From NCBI RefSeq assembly GCF_014174395.1, contig NZ_JABEQD010000008.1:1-64000 (forward strand): a DNA stretch of 64,000 bases, written 5' to 3'. The stretch's first letter is position 1. The number at the start of each line of letters is the position of its first letter. The stretch comes from Gluconacetobacter aggeris (GTDB taxonomy: Bacteria > Pseudomonadota > Alphaproteobacteria > Acetobacterales > Acetobacteraceae). Of this stretch, positions 46,099 through 53,569 are shown piece by piece. The notes under the pieces are model-generated. The model did no database searches and was not told the origin of the DNA. It saw nothing but the letters and a program-made list of their open reading frames with translations. The translations under genes and the position numbers were made by a program.

Positions 46099-46850
46099 GA
46101 ATCCGCCCCTCCCGCCGCCAGCGTGGCCAGCCATGCCCGGAAGGCCGCGGGGTCGGGGAAATCCCGCGGGATGCGGAACCCGGCCCCGCCCAGCGCCTCG
46201 GCCGCGCGTATCCCGTCCTCGTCCGTCACATCGTCGCCGACGAAGATCGGATGCCGCCCCGCGAAGGGCGGCGACTGCATCAGCGCCGCCACCGCATGGC
46301 CCTTGTCCACGCCGTGGGGGCGGATTTCCCACGCCATCTTGGCCATCTGGACATGAAAGCGCCCATGGGTCGACGCCACCCACGATTCCGCGACCTCGCG
46401 CAGCAGATCCGCAACCTCGGGCGCCGCCCGGTAATGCAGGACGAAACCCGCCGGCTTGCGCTCGATCCGCACGCCGGGATGCTGCGCGGCCAGGGTTTCG
46501 GCGGCCGGCAGCCAGGTCGGCGGCAGGGGCGGCTGTTCGGTCCGCACGATCGGGCCACCCGGACGATGCCGCACGGCCAGGCCATGCTCGCCCGCCACGG
46601 CAAAGGGCACATCGCCGAGAAAATGGTCGATCTGGTCCACCGCGCGGCCCGAGATCACCGCCAGCGCATCGCCGCACTTCGCCCGCAGCCGCCGCAGCAC
46701 GTCAGGCAGGCCGGGGGCAACGACAACCGATTCCGGGGTCGGCGCGATATCCACCAGCGTGCCGTCGAAATCCAGCAGCAGGGCCGCCTCGGCTGGGGGC
46801 GGCATGAACCGGCCGGCCGGGCCGGCATAATCCGTCGGGCTCATGGGCAT
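46086..46850 (-). CDS. otsB: Trehalose-6-phosphate phosphatase
   Basis: A 254-residue HAD-family phosphatase that releases trehalose from trehalose 6-phosphate. The nucleophile motif is in ALLLDFDGTLVDIAPTPE, SGRAVDQIDHFLG follows, and the late acidic motif is in IFVGDDVTDEDGIRAAEALGG. HGVDKGHAV provides the conserved lysine. Met1 and Met3 are both possible starts. It directly precedes otsA (13-bp overlap). The otsBA pair appears to be embedded in an envelope operon running from NDUFA12 to dsbB. Confidence 0.96.
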   Translation of the reverse strand: MPMSPTDYAGPAGRFMPPPAEAALLLDFDGTLVDIAPTPESVVVAPGLPDVLRRLRAKCGDALAVISGRAVDQIDHFLGDVPFAVAGEHGLAVRHRPGGPIVRTEQPPLPPTWLPAAETLAAQHPGVRIERKPAGFVLHYRAAPEVADLLREVAESWVASTHGRFHVQMAKMAWEIRPHGVDKGHAVAALMQSPPFAGRHPIFVGDDVTDEDGIRAAEALGGAGFRIPRDFPDPAAFRAWLATLAAGGADSWGV

Positions 46851-46926
46851 TCTCGACTCCTTGGGACCGAAGGCGCGTCATTCATCCCGAACCGACACCG
46901 GCGGGACAGGTTGCCTCCCACCCCCG

Positions 46927-47850
46927 TCAGGGGGGCAGGAGGGATTGCGGCTGACCCGGCTGGGCCTGCGACGCCGGGGGGGCACTCGATGCAGGCGCAG
47001 GCCGGGCGGCTGCCGCCGCGCCGGTCTCGAAAGGCACCGGCGGAGGCAGTGGCAGCGGCCGGCCCGCCGGCGGCGCGGCGGCGCCGGCGGGCCGGGGAAC
47101 GGCGGCCGGCACGGGTGCGGACTCGTCGGGCGGCAACAGGGCTAGCGGCGCCCCGCCAAGATGCGCCCCGCCGAGATGCGCAACGGGCGCGGCGGGTGCC
47201 GGAGCGGGCGTGACGGCGGGCTGGCCGGCCGAGGGGGCGGCCGGAACCGTCACGATCCGCGTCCCCGGTACCGGGGCGTCCGCCGCCGGCGCACCGGGTG
47301 CCGGCGTGTCCGCCCCCTGCGTGCCCGGCACCGGCTGATCGGCCGACGGAACCGTGGCCGCCGCCAGGGCTGCCAGGGGCGGCGGAACGGGGGCCACCGC
47401 GTCGCCCGCGCAGCCAATGAGGCGCACGGCATAGACCGGGTCCTGGAAGACACCCAGGAACGGTTCCCCCGCCAGCATCCACCCGCGAAACCCCGGCCCG
47501 TCCTGCCGCGTATCGCGCACCGCCAGCCAGCCCGCCGCGTCCGGGGCCAGCGTCGCCGGCCGGTCGCGGCAGGCACCGACGTGAATCGTCAGCGCCTTGA
47601 AGGTCGCATCCTGCCCCACCGGAATGGTCAGCACCTGGACACTGGAATCCAGCGTATCCAGCACCCGCACGGTCGCCACCGTGCGTCCCTGCCAGGTATC
47701 GGCGGGATAGATCGCCGGCGGCGGCACGATTTCCTGCGCCCCGGCAGGGATGCCGCCCCAGCCCAGCGCCAGCACGGCGGCCAGGGTCGCGCGGAAAGGC
47801 ACCGCCCGGCACGATACCGGGCGGACCAGGCGCCAGTCGCAACGCCTCAC
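46927..47850 (-). CDS. DUF2155 domain protein with a long Pro/Ala-rich tail
   Basis: A 307-residue exported protein. The first 150 residues are a DUF2155 domain: VATVRVLDTLDSSVQVLTIPVGQDATFKALTIHVGACRDRPATL, then GFRGWMLAGEPFLGVFQDPVYAVRLIGC, with the two characteristic cysteines. Residues about 155-307 are almost entirely Pro, Ala and Gly, not a folded domain. DUF2155 sits next to NDUFA12 and mlaD in many alphaproteobacteria. Start and stop overlap neighbours (ATGA with the 74-aa gene). Function unknown. Confidence 0.87.
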   Translation of the reverse strand: MRRCDWRLVRPVSCRAVPFRATLAAVLALGWGGIPAGAQEIVPPPAIYPADTWQGRTVATVRVLDTLDSSVQVLTIPVGQDATFKALTIHVGACRDRPATLAPDAAGWLAVRDTRQDGPGFRGWMLAGEPFLGVFQDPVYAVRLIGCAGDAVAPVPPPLAALAAATVPSADQPVPGTQGADTPAPGAPAADAPVPGTRIVTVPAAPSAGQPAVTPAPAPAAPVAHLGGAHLGGAPLALLPPDESAPVPAAVPRPAGAAAPPAGRPLPLPPPVPFETGAAAAARPAPASSAPPASQAQPGQPQSLLPP

Positions 47851-48071
47851 GATCGCGGGCTTCGCAGCGCGGCCGCGACCTCCATGATCAGACGCCGCAT
47901 GCCATCCTCGTCGACACCGATCAGCACCGCGTCCTCGAACGTGTCACGCATGACCTCGCAAAGTTCGGCATAATTTTCAGTCAGCACCCTGATCTTGTCC
48001 TGGCACGAAACCGGGCTGCCGTCGGACTGGCGCCAGACGGCAGGCGGCGGCGGAAGAGCGCCATCGCTCAT
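47847..48071 (-). CDS. Small conserved protein of the mlaD cluster
   Basis: A 74-residue soluble protein with no recognised domain. It begins MSDGALPPPPAVWRQSDGSP and contains VSCQDKIRVLTENYAELCEVMRDTFEDAVLIGVDEDGMRRLIMEVAAAL, which is predicted to be helical and acidic. It is translationally coupled to mlaD upstream and DUF2155 downstream by ATGA overlaps, which makes it a real gene. Function unknown. Confidence 0.8.
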   Translation of the reverse strand: MSDGALPPPPAVWRQSDGSPVSCQDKIRVLTENYAELCEVMRDTFEDAVLIGVDEDGMRRLIMEVAAALRSPRS

Positions 48072-48652
48072 GGCAGGTCGCTCCCCCCGGTGTGACCTCC
48101 CGGCGCGGGTGTGGCCCCCGGCGGCGCGGCGCCCTGGTTCGCACGCTGCTGGTTGGCCTTGGTCATCGTATCGGTCACCGAGAAGATGAAGCGGCTGAGC
48201 AGTTGCTCCAGGCTGATCGCCCCCTGGGTCTCGGTAATCGCGGCCCCCGGCCGCAGCATGGACTCGCTGCCCCCCGGCGACAGGGCCACATACTTGCCGC
48301 CCAGCAGGCTGTCGCTGGTGATGATGGCGGCACTGTCGGTCGGCAACTGGACGTCCGGACGCACGGTAAAGGTCACCTGCGCCTTGAAATCGGACGGATT
48401 GACCCGCTCGTCGACCACCTGCCCCACCGTGACCCCGGCCAGCCGGACATCGGACCCGACCGACAACCCGTCGATATGGGCGAAGGCGGCATGCAGCCGG
48501 TAGCCGGTCTCATGCCGGCGCCCCTTATCGACCACGGCAAGCGCCAAAAGGCCGCCCAGCAGCACAAGAACACCGCACCCGGCGGCGAGCTCGGCCGAAT
48601 TCCGGCTCATCCGGCCTGCAACCGCACTGACCATTCTGACTCTGTTCCCCAA
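48068..48652 (-). CDS. mlaD: MlaD family phospholipid-transport protein
   Basis: A 194-residue MCE/MlaD protein: one N-terminal membrane anchor (LAAGCGVLVLLGGLLALAVV) and a single MCE domain (GYRLHAAFAHIDGLSVGSDVRLAGVTVGQVVD and ALSPGGSESMLRPGAAITETQGAISLEQLLSRFIFS). MlaD forms a hexamer with the MlaFE transporter to keep outer-membrane lipid asymmetry. Several in-frame starts (48652, 48634, 48610) are possible. The MlaE and MlaF genes are absent from the window, so the complex must be assembled from elsewhere. The C-terminal tail is Pro/Gly-rich. Confidence 0.9.
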   Translation of the reverse strand: MGNRVRMVSAVAGRMSRNSAELAAGCGVLVLLGGLLALAVVDKGRRHETGYRLHAAFAHIDGLSVGSDVRLAGVTVGQVVDERVNPSDFKAQVTFTVRPDVQLPTDSAAIITSDSLLGGKYVALSPGGSESMLRPGAAITETQGAISLEQLLSRFIFSVTDTMTKANQQRANQGAAPPGATPAPGGHTGGSDLP

Positions 48653-48694
48653 TTCACGGCGATGCGAGAACCTTAACAGGTTCCGCCCGCCGTT

Positions 48695-49063
48695 TCACCC
48701 TTCGGGAATCCAGGCCTCGTAATCGCTGGTCGAGGGGGCACGGCGACCGCCGCGATAGTCGCTTCCCGGCGGAAGATAGGCATCGACCGTCCCGGTCCGG
48801 TTGCCCGGATAGGGGATCTGCCACGGCTGGCGTGCACTCTCCGGCAGGGGCGCCTCATCGACATGATGCAGCCATCCCCACCATTCGGGCGGCACGACCG
48901 ACGCGTCCTCGCCCTTGTGATAGATGACCCAGCGCTCATGCCGCGTCAGACCGCCGCCGGTACGATTCGCGGTACGCGCCTCGTAATAGCACCGGCCATC
49001 GGCATCCTTGCCGACCAGCCGGCCCTTGAACCTGGTGTAGATGCGGGTGCCGAGATTTGCCAT
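48695..49063 (-). CDS. NDUFA12 (B17.2)-type complex I subunit
   Basis: A 122-residue homologue of mitochondrial NDUFA12. It begins with the diagnostic GTRIYTRFKGRLVGKDADGRCYYEAR and includes HERWVIYHKGEDASVVPPEWWGWLHHVDEAPLPE. In alphaproteobacteria this protein is a supernumerary complex I subunit or assembly factor. It is the first gene of the mlaD-DUF2155-otsBA-dsbB run and is divergent from the NrdJ-like gene. MidA (NDUFAF7 type) is also in the window. Confidence 0.94.
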   Translation of the reverse strand: MANLGTRIYTRFKGRLVGKDADGRCYYEARTANRTGGGLTRHERWVIYHKGEDASVVPPEWWGWLHHVDEAPLPESARQPWQIPYPGNRTGTVDAYLPPGSDYRGGRRAPSTSDYEAWIPEG

Positions 49064-49166
49064 GTGCCGAGGATAACCCTCTTTCCGGCGGGTGGTCCAC
49101 CCGCTGCCCGGGGACTCGGCCGTTCACAACTCCGGGATCGGGAAACCACCAACTTATCCCCCATAT

Positions 49167-49215
49167 CCACAATATACAGTGGTCTGTATAGTCCAGGACC
49201 CACCATATACGGCTT
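49167..49215 (+). promoter_or_regulatory. Paired NrdR-box-like palindromes
   Basis: Two 16-bp boxes, CCACAATATACAGTGG at 49167-49182 and CCACCATATACGGCTT at 49200-49215, lie 36 to 84 bp before the NrdJ-like ATG. The first matches the NrdR consensus (ACACWATATATWGTGT, recalled from the literature) at most positions, and the second is diverged. Box centres are 33 bp apart, close to the three helical turns expected for NrdR pairs. Confidence 0.6.
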
Positions 49216-49250
49216 CCGCCCCGTCCCGAAGCGGGCCTAGAGTGAATGCC

Positions 49251-50822
49251 ATGACAGCCCGAAGCCACTGGAACGGCGTGCGCATGCGTACCACGCAGGC
49301 CGCCGCGGACCCGGACGACGCCCTCCGCGCCGTCACCCTGCCCGTCGACTGGGACGACGAGGCGGCGGCGGCCCTGGCACGCCTGGCACCCGGTCGTGGC
49401 GCGGCACGCCTGGCGACCGAAGCCGCGCGCTGGGTGGACGATCTGGCGGTCGACTCCCTGGCCACGCAGGCCCGGTCGCTGTCCTGCCTTCTCATGCTGC
49501 GCCAGGCGGCCCCGACCGAGTCCCTCTGGACCGGCCAGCACGACCGGCGGCCCGGCTTCGTGGTCAATCTGGCGGCCTTCGTGCAGCCGGGCAGCGGCTT
49601 CCTGGCCGAGGATTTCGTGGCCGCGCTGCGCCTGCTCTGCCTGGTGCTGCGCGACGTGGCGGACCGCAAGGCGTCGCTGCGCAATGGCGAGCTGCCCTTC
49701 CCCGAGCTGGCGCCGCCCCCGGCGCCGCGCGGACGCAAGGCCAGGACCACCCCCGAACCCCAGCCGACCGGCCCCGCGCCGGTGGCCGGCGACCTGCTGA
49801 TGACCAATCTCGATGCCTGCCTGGCGGCGCTGGGGCTGGATTATGACGGCGACGCCGGCCGCGACGTGGCCTGCAGCCTGGCATCGCTGGCAACCTCGGT
49901 CGCCCATGCCGGATGCGGGGCCGAAACCCTGCTGCTGCCCCCCGCGCGCAGCACCGTCCCCGGCCTCGCGGAAACCGCCCGCGCCGTCTGGCGCGACGCG
50001 GCGGTCGAGACCGACACCCCCCTGCCCCGGATCGAGACCGGCTTTTCCGCCCCCGGCCCGATCGACGCGCTGCTGGGGGTGGAGGCCTGCGGCCTCGCGC
50101 CCATCTTCTCGCCGCTCCGCCCCGATGGCCGGCTGGCCGCCAGCACCCTGTCGCGCCTGACCGCGCGGGGCCTGACGCCCGAGGCCGCCTTCGCCGCCGC
50201 CCTGGCGGGCGAAAGCGTGCTGCCCCTGCCGGATATCGAGGCCCACAAGGCGATGCACCGCGCGCTGGCCGGCTTCGTCGACCGCATGCCGGCCCGGCCG
50301 GACCCGACGGCCATGCCCACCCTGCGCGCCCGGCTGGCCCTCGATCGCGGGGTGCGGCGGCATCTGCCCGCCCGTCACGGCGGCTTCACGCAGAAGGCCA
50401 GCGTCGGCGGCCACCGCCTGTTCCTGCGCACCGGCGAATATGAGGACGGGTCGCTGGGCGAGGTCACGATCACCCCGGCGCGCGAGGGGCCGATGACGCG
50501 CGGCCTGCTGGACGCGCTGGGCCAGGCCGTCAGCATCGGCCTGCAATATGGCGCCCCGCTGAACGAATATGTCGATGCCTTCGCCTATACCCGTTTCGGC
50601 CCCGCCGGCACGGTCGAGGGCGATCCGGTCGCCTCCTACGCGACCTCGATGCTGGATTACGCGTTCCGGGCCTTGTCGGATGCCTATCTGGGCCACAGAC
50701 TGCCCGACGCGCCGCATCAGGACGGGCTGACCGACATCCCGGCGCCGATGCTGCCGCTGGATTTCCCCGAAACGAAGGGGGACAATACCACCCGGCGCGG
50801 CAGACTGCGCCTGGTCGGCTGA
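49251..50822 (+). CDS. Stand-alone homologue of the NrdJ C-terminal (TSCPD) region
   Basis: A 523-residue protein. Its C-terminal about 150 residues closely follow the C-terminus of B12-dependent ribonucleotide reductase (NrdJ): HLPARHGGFTQKASVGGHRLFLRTGEYEDGSLGEVTITPAREGP, then ALGQAVSIGLQYGAPLNEYVDAFAYTRFGPAGTVEGDPVASYATSMLDYAFRALSDAYLG. The catalytic barrel, with its active-site cysteines and B12 site, is absent. The N-terminal 370 residues match nothing I can name. Paired NrdR-like boxes lie upstream. It may regulate or accompany nucleotide reduction; function is unknown. ATG 49251 is used because the earlier frame is non-coding. Confidence 0.78.
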   Translation: MTARSHWNGVRMRTTQAAADPDDALRAVTLPVDWDDEAAAALARLAPGRGAARLATEAARWVDDLAVDSLATQARSLSCLLMLRQAAPTESLWTGQHDRRPGFVVNLAAFVQPGSGFLAEDFVAALRLLCLVLRDVADRKASLRNGELPFPELAPPPAPRGRKARTTPEPQPTGPAPVAGDLLMTNLDACLAALGLDYDGDAGRDVACSLASLATSVAHAGCGAETLLLPPARSTVPGLAETARAVWRDAAVETDTPLPRIETGFSAPGPIDALLGVEACGLAPIFSPLRPDGRLAASTLSRLTARGLTPEAAFAAALAGESVLPLPDIEAHKAMHRALAGFVDRMPARPDPTAMPTLRARLALDRGVRRHLPARHGGFTQKASVGGHRLFLRTGEYEDGSLGEVTITPAREGPMTRGLLDALGQAVSIGLQYGAPLNEYVDAFAYTRFGPAGTVEGDPVASYATSMLDYAFRALSDAYLGHRLPDAPHQDGLTDIPAPMLPLDFPETKGDNTTRRGRLRLVG

Positions 50823-50838
50823 GAGGCCGTTTGCAAAG
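50821..50838. repeat. Sequence similar to the end of the 11.1-kb inverted-repeat element
   Basis: GAGAGGCCGTTTGCAAAG begins within the stop codon of the NrdJ-like gene and resembles the right terminal repeat of the element at 11094-11260. It could be a remnant of the same family. The similarity is short and no second arm is seen. Confidence 0.35.
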
Positions 50839-50871
50839 CCGCCCGCCCGTTTCGGACAAGGAGCCCCGTTC

Positions 50872-51336
50872 ATGACCGACACACCCGAAACCCGCCTGGA
50901 CCGGCACGGCATCATCCTGCCCGTGCCCCCCGCCCCCGTCGCCACCTATGTCGCCACCGTGCTCAGCGGGTCGCTGCTGGTCGTCTCCGGCCAGTTGCCG
51001 CTGGCCGAAGGCAAGCTGTTCGCCACCGGCAAGCTCGGCGCCGACGTCGCGGTCGAGGTCGGGGTCGAAGCCGCCCGCTACGCCATGATCAACGTGATCG
51101 CGCAGGTCCGCGCCGCGGTGGGCGACCTGTCGCGGGTCCGCCGCGTCGTCCGCCTGGGCGGCTTCATTTCCTGCGTGCCCAGCTTTACCCAGCATGCCAC
51201 GGTGATGAACGGCGCCTCGGACCTCGCGGTCGCGATCTTCGGCGATGCCGGCCGGCACGCACGCTCGACCATCGGCGTGCCGTCCCTGCCGCTCGATGCC
51301 GCCGTCGAGGTCGAAGGCCTGTTCGAGATCGCCTGA
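50872..51336 (+). CDS. RidA-family protein (YjgH-like)
   Basis: A 154-residue member of the RidA superfamily, longer than the canonical form and of the subgroup that starts RLDRHGIILPVPPAPVATYVATVLSGSLLVVSGQLPLAEGKLF. Later blocks are YAMINVIAQVRAAVGDLSRVRRVVRLGGFISCVPSFTQHATVMNGASDL and HARSTIGVPSLPLDAAVEVEGLFEIA, with the conserved arginine. An AAGGAG site precedes the ATG. It is 16 bp upstream of an acyltransferase gene, so the two are likely co-transcribed. The metabolite handled is unknown. Confidence 0.88.
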   Translation: MTDTPETRLDRHGIILPVPPAPVATYVATVLSGSLLVVSGQLPLAEGKLFATGKLGADVAVEVGVEAARYAMINVIAQVRAAVGDLSRVRRVVRLGGFISCVPSFTQHATVMNGASDLAVAIFGDAGRHARSTIGVPSLPLDAAVEVEGLFEIA

Positions 51337-51352
51337 CCCGGGCGGCGCGGAC

Positions 51353-52510
51353 ATGACCGCCCTGACCCTGAGCCTGCATCCCGCCATCGCCGACATCCCG
51401 GCGACGGAATGGGATGCCTGCGCCGGCCCCGACAATCCATTCGTCAGCCACGCCTTTCTCTCGGCACTGGAAGACAGCGGATCGACCGGCCCGCGCACCG
51501 GCTGGCTGCCGCAGCACGCCGCCATCCGCGACGCCGCCGGCCGCCTGCTGGCCGTGGCGCCGATGTACGCCAAATCGCATTCCTACGGCGAATATGTCTT
51601 CGACCAGACCTGGGCACGGGCGTTCGAGCAGGCCGGCGGCGATTATTATCCCAAACTGCAGGTCGCGGTGCCGTTCTCGCCGGTGCCGGGCCCCCGGCTG
51701 CTGGTGCGTGCCGACGCGGCGGACAGTGCGGGCTTGCGTCAGGCCCTGGCCGGCGCCCTGCGCCAGGCCGCCACCGAACTGGGCGTCTCCTCGGTCCATG
51801 TCACCTTCTGCACCGAGGACGAATACACGCTGCTGGGCGAGGCCGGCTGGCTGCAACGGCTGGGGGTCCAGTTCCACTGGGACAATGGCGGCTATGCCAG
51901 CTTCGACGATTTCCTGGCCACGCTCGCCTCGCGCAAGCGCAAGGTCCTGAAGCGCGAGCGGCGGGACGCCAATCAGTGCGGCCTGACATTCCGCGCCGTG
52001 CAGGGCCGCGCGATCACCCCCGATCTCTGGGCGCATTTCTACCGGTTCTATACCGCAACCGTCGATCGCAAATGGGGCAGCGCCTATCTCACGCCCGAAT
52101 TCTTCCCCCTGCTGTCGGAACGGCTGGGCGACCGCGTGGTCCTGATGCTGGCCGAACGCGACGGCACGCCGGTCGCGGGCGCGCTGAACCTGATGGGCAC
52201 GGACACGCTCTACGGGCGCAACTGGGGCTGCGACGGCGACTACCCGTTCCTGCATTTCGAGCTGTGCTATTACCGCGCCATCGATTTCGCCATCGCCCAC
52301 GGCCTCCGCCGGGTCGAAGCCGGCGCCCAGGGCCAGCACAAGATCCAGCGCGGCTACCGCCCCACCCCCACCTACTCGGCCCACTGGATCGCCCACCCCG
52401 GCCTGCGTCGCGCGGTAGCCGATTTCGTGGTCCACGAACGCGAGGCCATGCTGCACGAAATGGCGGAACTGGATGCGCAGTCGCCCTATCGTGCAGTGGG
52501 CGAGGACTAA
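51353..52510 (+). CDS. GNAT/FemAB-type peptidogalycan-like acyltransferase
   Basis: A 385-residue protein of the COG3146 (DUF482) family, a GNAT-fold acyltransferase. Typical blocks are AGPDNPFVSHAFLSALEDSGS, AVAPMYAKSHSYGEYVFDQTWARAFEQAGGDYYPKLQVAVPFSPVPGPRLL, SVHVTFCTEDEY, LASRKRKVLKRERRDA and GRNWGCDGDYPFLHFELCYYRAIDFAIAHGLRRVEAGAQGQHKIQRGY. The acceptor is not known. The stop codon is followed, after 6 bp, by copy B of the palindromic repeat. Confidence 0.9.
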   Translation: MTALTLSLHPAIADIPATEWDACAGPDNPFVSHAFLSALEDSGSTGPRTGWLPQHAAIRDAAGRLLAVAPMYAKSHSYGEYVFDQTWARAFEQAGGDYYPKLQVAVPFSPVPGPRLLVRADAADSAGLRQALAGALRQAATELGVSSVHVTFCTEDEYTLLGEAGWLQRLGVQFHWDNGGYASFDDFLATLASRKRKVLKRERRDANQCGLTFRAVQGRAITPDLWAHFYRFYTATVDRKWGSAYLTPEFFPLLSERLGDRVVLMLAERDGTPVAGALNLMGTDTLYGRNWGCDGDYPFLHFELCYYRAIDFAIAHGLRRVEAGAQGQHKIQRGYRPTPTYSAHWIAHPGLRRAVADFVVHEREAMLHEMAELDAQSPYRAVGED

Positions 52511-52513
52511 GCA

Positions 52514-52612
52514 TTTCTTCTTTTTCTGAAGAAAAAGAAGCAAAAAGACTTTGATCCGTTCAGGGTCCTCGTATGCCAACAGTATAAAACTCCTGACCGG
52601 ATCAGACTTTTT
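52514..52612. repeat. Long palindromic repeat element, copy B
   Basis: The left half is intact: hairpin CTTCTTTTTC/GAAAAAGAAG (52517-52540) followed by CAAAAAGACTTTGATCCG. The right half keeps CCTGACCGGATCAGACTTTTT, but its outer hairpin is eroded. It is the same family as copy A at 8505-8626. In both copies an intact hairpin lies within about 10 bp of a stop codon, in the same orientation. Confidence 0.85.
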
Positions 52613-52713
52613 ACGGATATTCTCTGAAGCCGCCCTCAACCGCAAATTCCCTTGACCTCGCGCGGTTCGGCTCGTCCTTTACCTTCAAGAGCCAACCACG
52701 AAAGGAGAAATGC

Positions 52714-52881
52714 ATGTTTTTGTTCGGAATTGGTGCGCTCGTCTCCGCGGTTCTGTTTGGTCTGTGGCTGTGGGTCGACAATCAGGCAGCGACCGAAGAA
52801 AGCCCCAAAGGCAGCCGCGATGCCAAAGAGGCCGATGCCGAGTTCGAACGGACGATGAAGGACATCGAGAAAGGAAAATAG
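52714..52881 (+). CDS. Small single-pass membrane protein
   Basis: A 55-residue protein with a hydrophobic N-terminal helix (FLFGIGALVSAVLFGLWLWV) and an acidic, Lys-rich tail ending TMKDIEKGK. AAAGGAGAA stands six to eight bases before the ATG at 52714, an unusually good ribosome site that makes the ORF credible. No family is recognised. Confidence 0.7.
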   Translation: MFLFGIGALVSAVLFGLWLWVDNQAATEESPKGSRDAKEADAEFERTMKDIEKGK

Positions 52882-53059
52882 GCGGCGCGTCGTGGCGCCG
52901 TCAAATTCCTGTCTGCGTTTACGATTTACGGGATTGAATGGTGCCCCGAGGCCGCTCCTGGCGACTTCGTCCCCTTCGACACTGCCGGCAATGCGCCACT
53001 GATCGCAGAGATGCCCCATCGCCATTTTCAAAACGGCTGAACCTGCTGCGCAATCAGGA

Positions 53060-53224
53060 ATTTTTCCGGCTCTTCCCTTCAGGAAGAACGTCTGGCAGCG
53101 CCATATGGACGTGAACATCAACGGCTATTTCTACATCGTTCGCGCCGCCCTCCCCCATCTCGGCAAGGGCAGCGCCATCATCAACACGTCGTCGATCAAT
53201 GCGTTCGCCGGCAACAGATCCCTG
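53060..53224 (+). pseudogene. Fragment of a short-chain dehydrogenase
   Basis: The frame reads VWQRHMDVNINGYFYIVRAALPHL, GKGSAIINTSSINAFAGNRSL, the middle part of an SDR of the YhxC type (the N-helix and the TSS strand). It lacks the nucleotide-binding N-terminus and stops before the YxxxK active site. It joins directly, in frame, to an unrelated epimerase fragment, so it is the scar of a deletion. Confidence 0.8.
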
Positions 53225-53531
53225 GTCATGGCGGTCGCGGACGTCACCGGCAATCCGCTCTGGCGTCACCGTGCCATCAGGATCGCCGAGCGCTTCATCC
53301 ATACCTTCGCCCGCAACGCCGCCTATGCCGTCCCGAAGCATTTCGATCTCGACTGGACGATCCTGAAGGATTTCCACAGGGACAAGCCGACCGACGATCC
53401 GGAACAACCGCCCTTCGGCCATGGTCTATGCAGGCAAGGCCGATCTCTACCACGCCTGGCAGGCAACGCTGACGCCGCTCCTGCCCCTGGCGCCGAGCTT
53501 CGCCACAGCAGTCGCCATACTCGATCAATAA
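53225..53531 (+). pseudogene. Fragments of an AGE-family epimerase
   Basis: Residues matching N-acylglucosamine 2-epimerase/cellobiose epimerase proteins: AVADVTGNPLWRHRAIRIAERFIHTFARNAAYAVPKHFDLDWTILKDFHRDKPTDDP. After about 53426 the match continues only in another frame: MVYAGKADLYHAWQATLTPLLPLAPSFATAVAILDQ, the C-terminus of the same family, ending at TAA 53531. The piece between these is missing. It thus has an internal deletion with a frameshift. Confidence 0.8.
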
Positions 53532-53535
53532 GAAA

Positions 53536-53561
53536 GCGGCCGGGCCCGAAAGCCCGGCCGC
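53536..53561 (-). terminator. Intrinsic terminator of icd
   Basis: A ten-base stem (GCGGCCGGGC/GCCCGGCCGC) with a six-base loop lies just beyond the icd stop. On the minus strand it is followed by TTTCTTATT, giving a good intrinsic terminator. Confidence 0.85.
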
Positions 53562-53569
53562 CTCGGGCA

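Noticed and set aside
49251-50822. Possible TldD/PmbA metalloprotease
   Set aside because: The zinc motif is absent and the C-terminus matches the NrdJ end much better.
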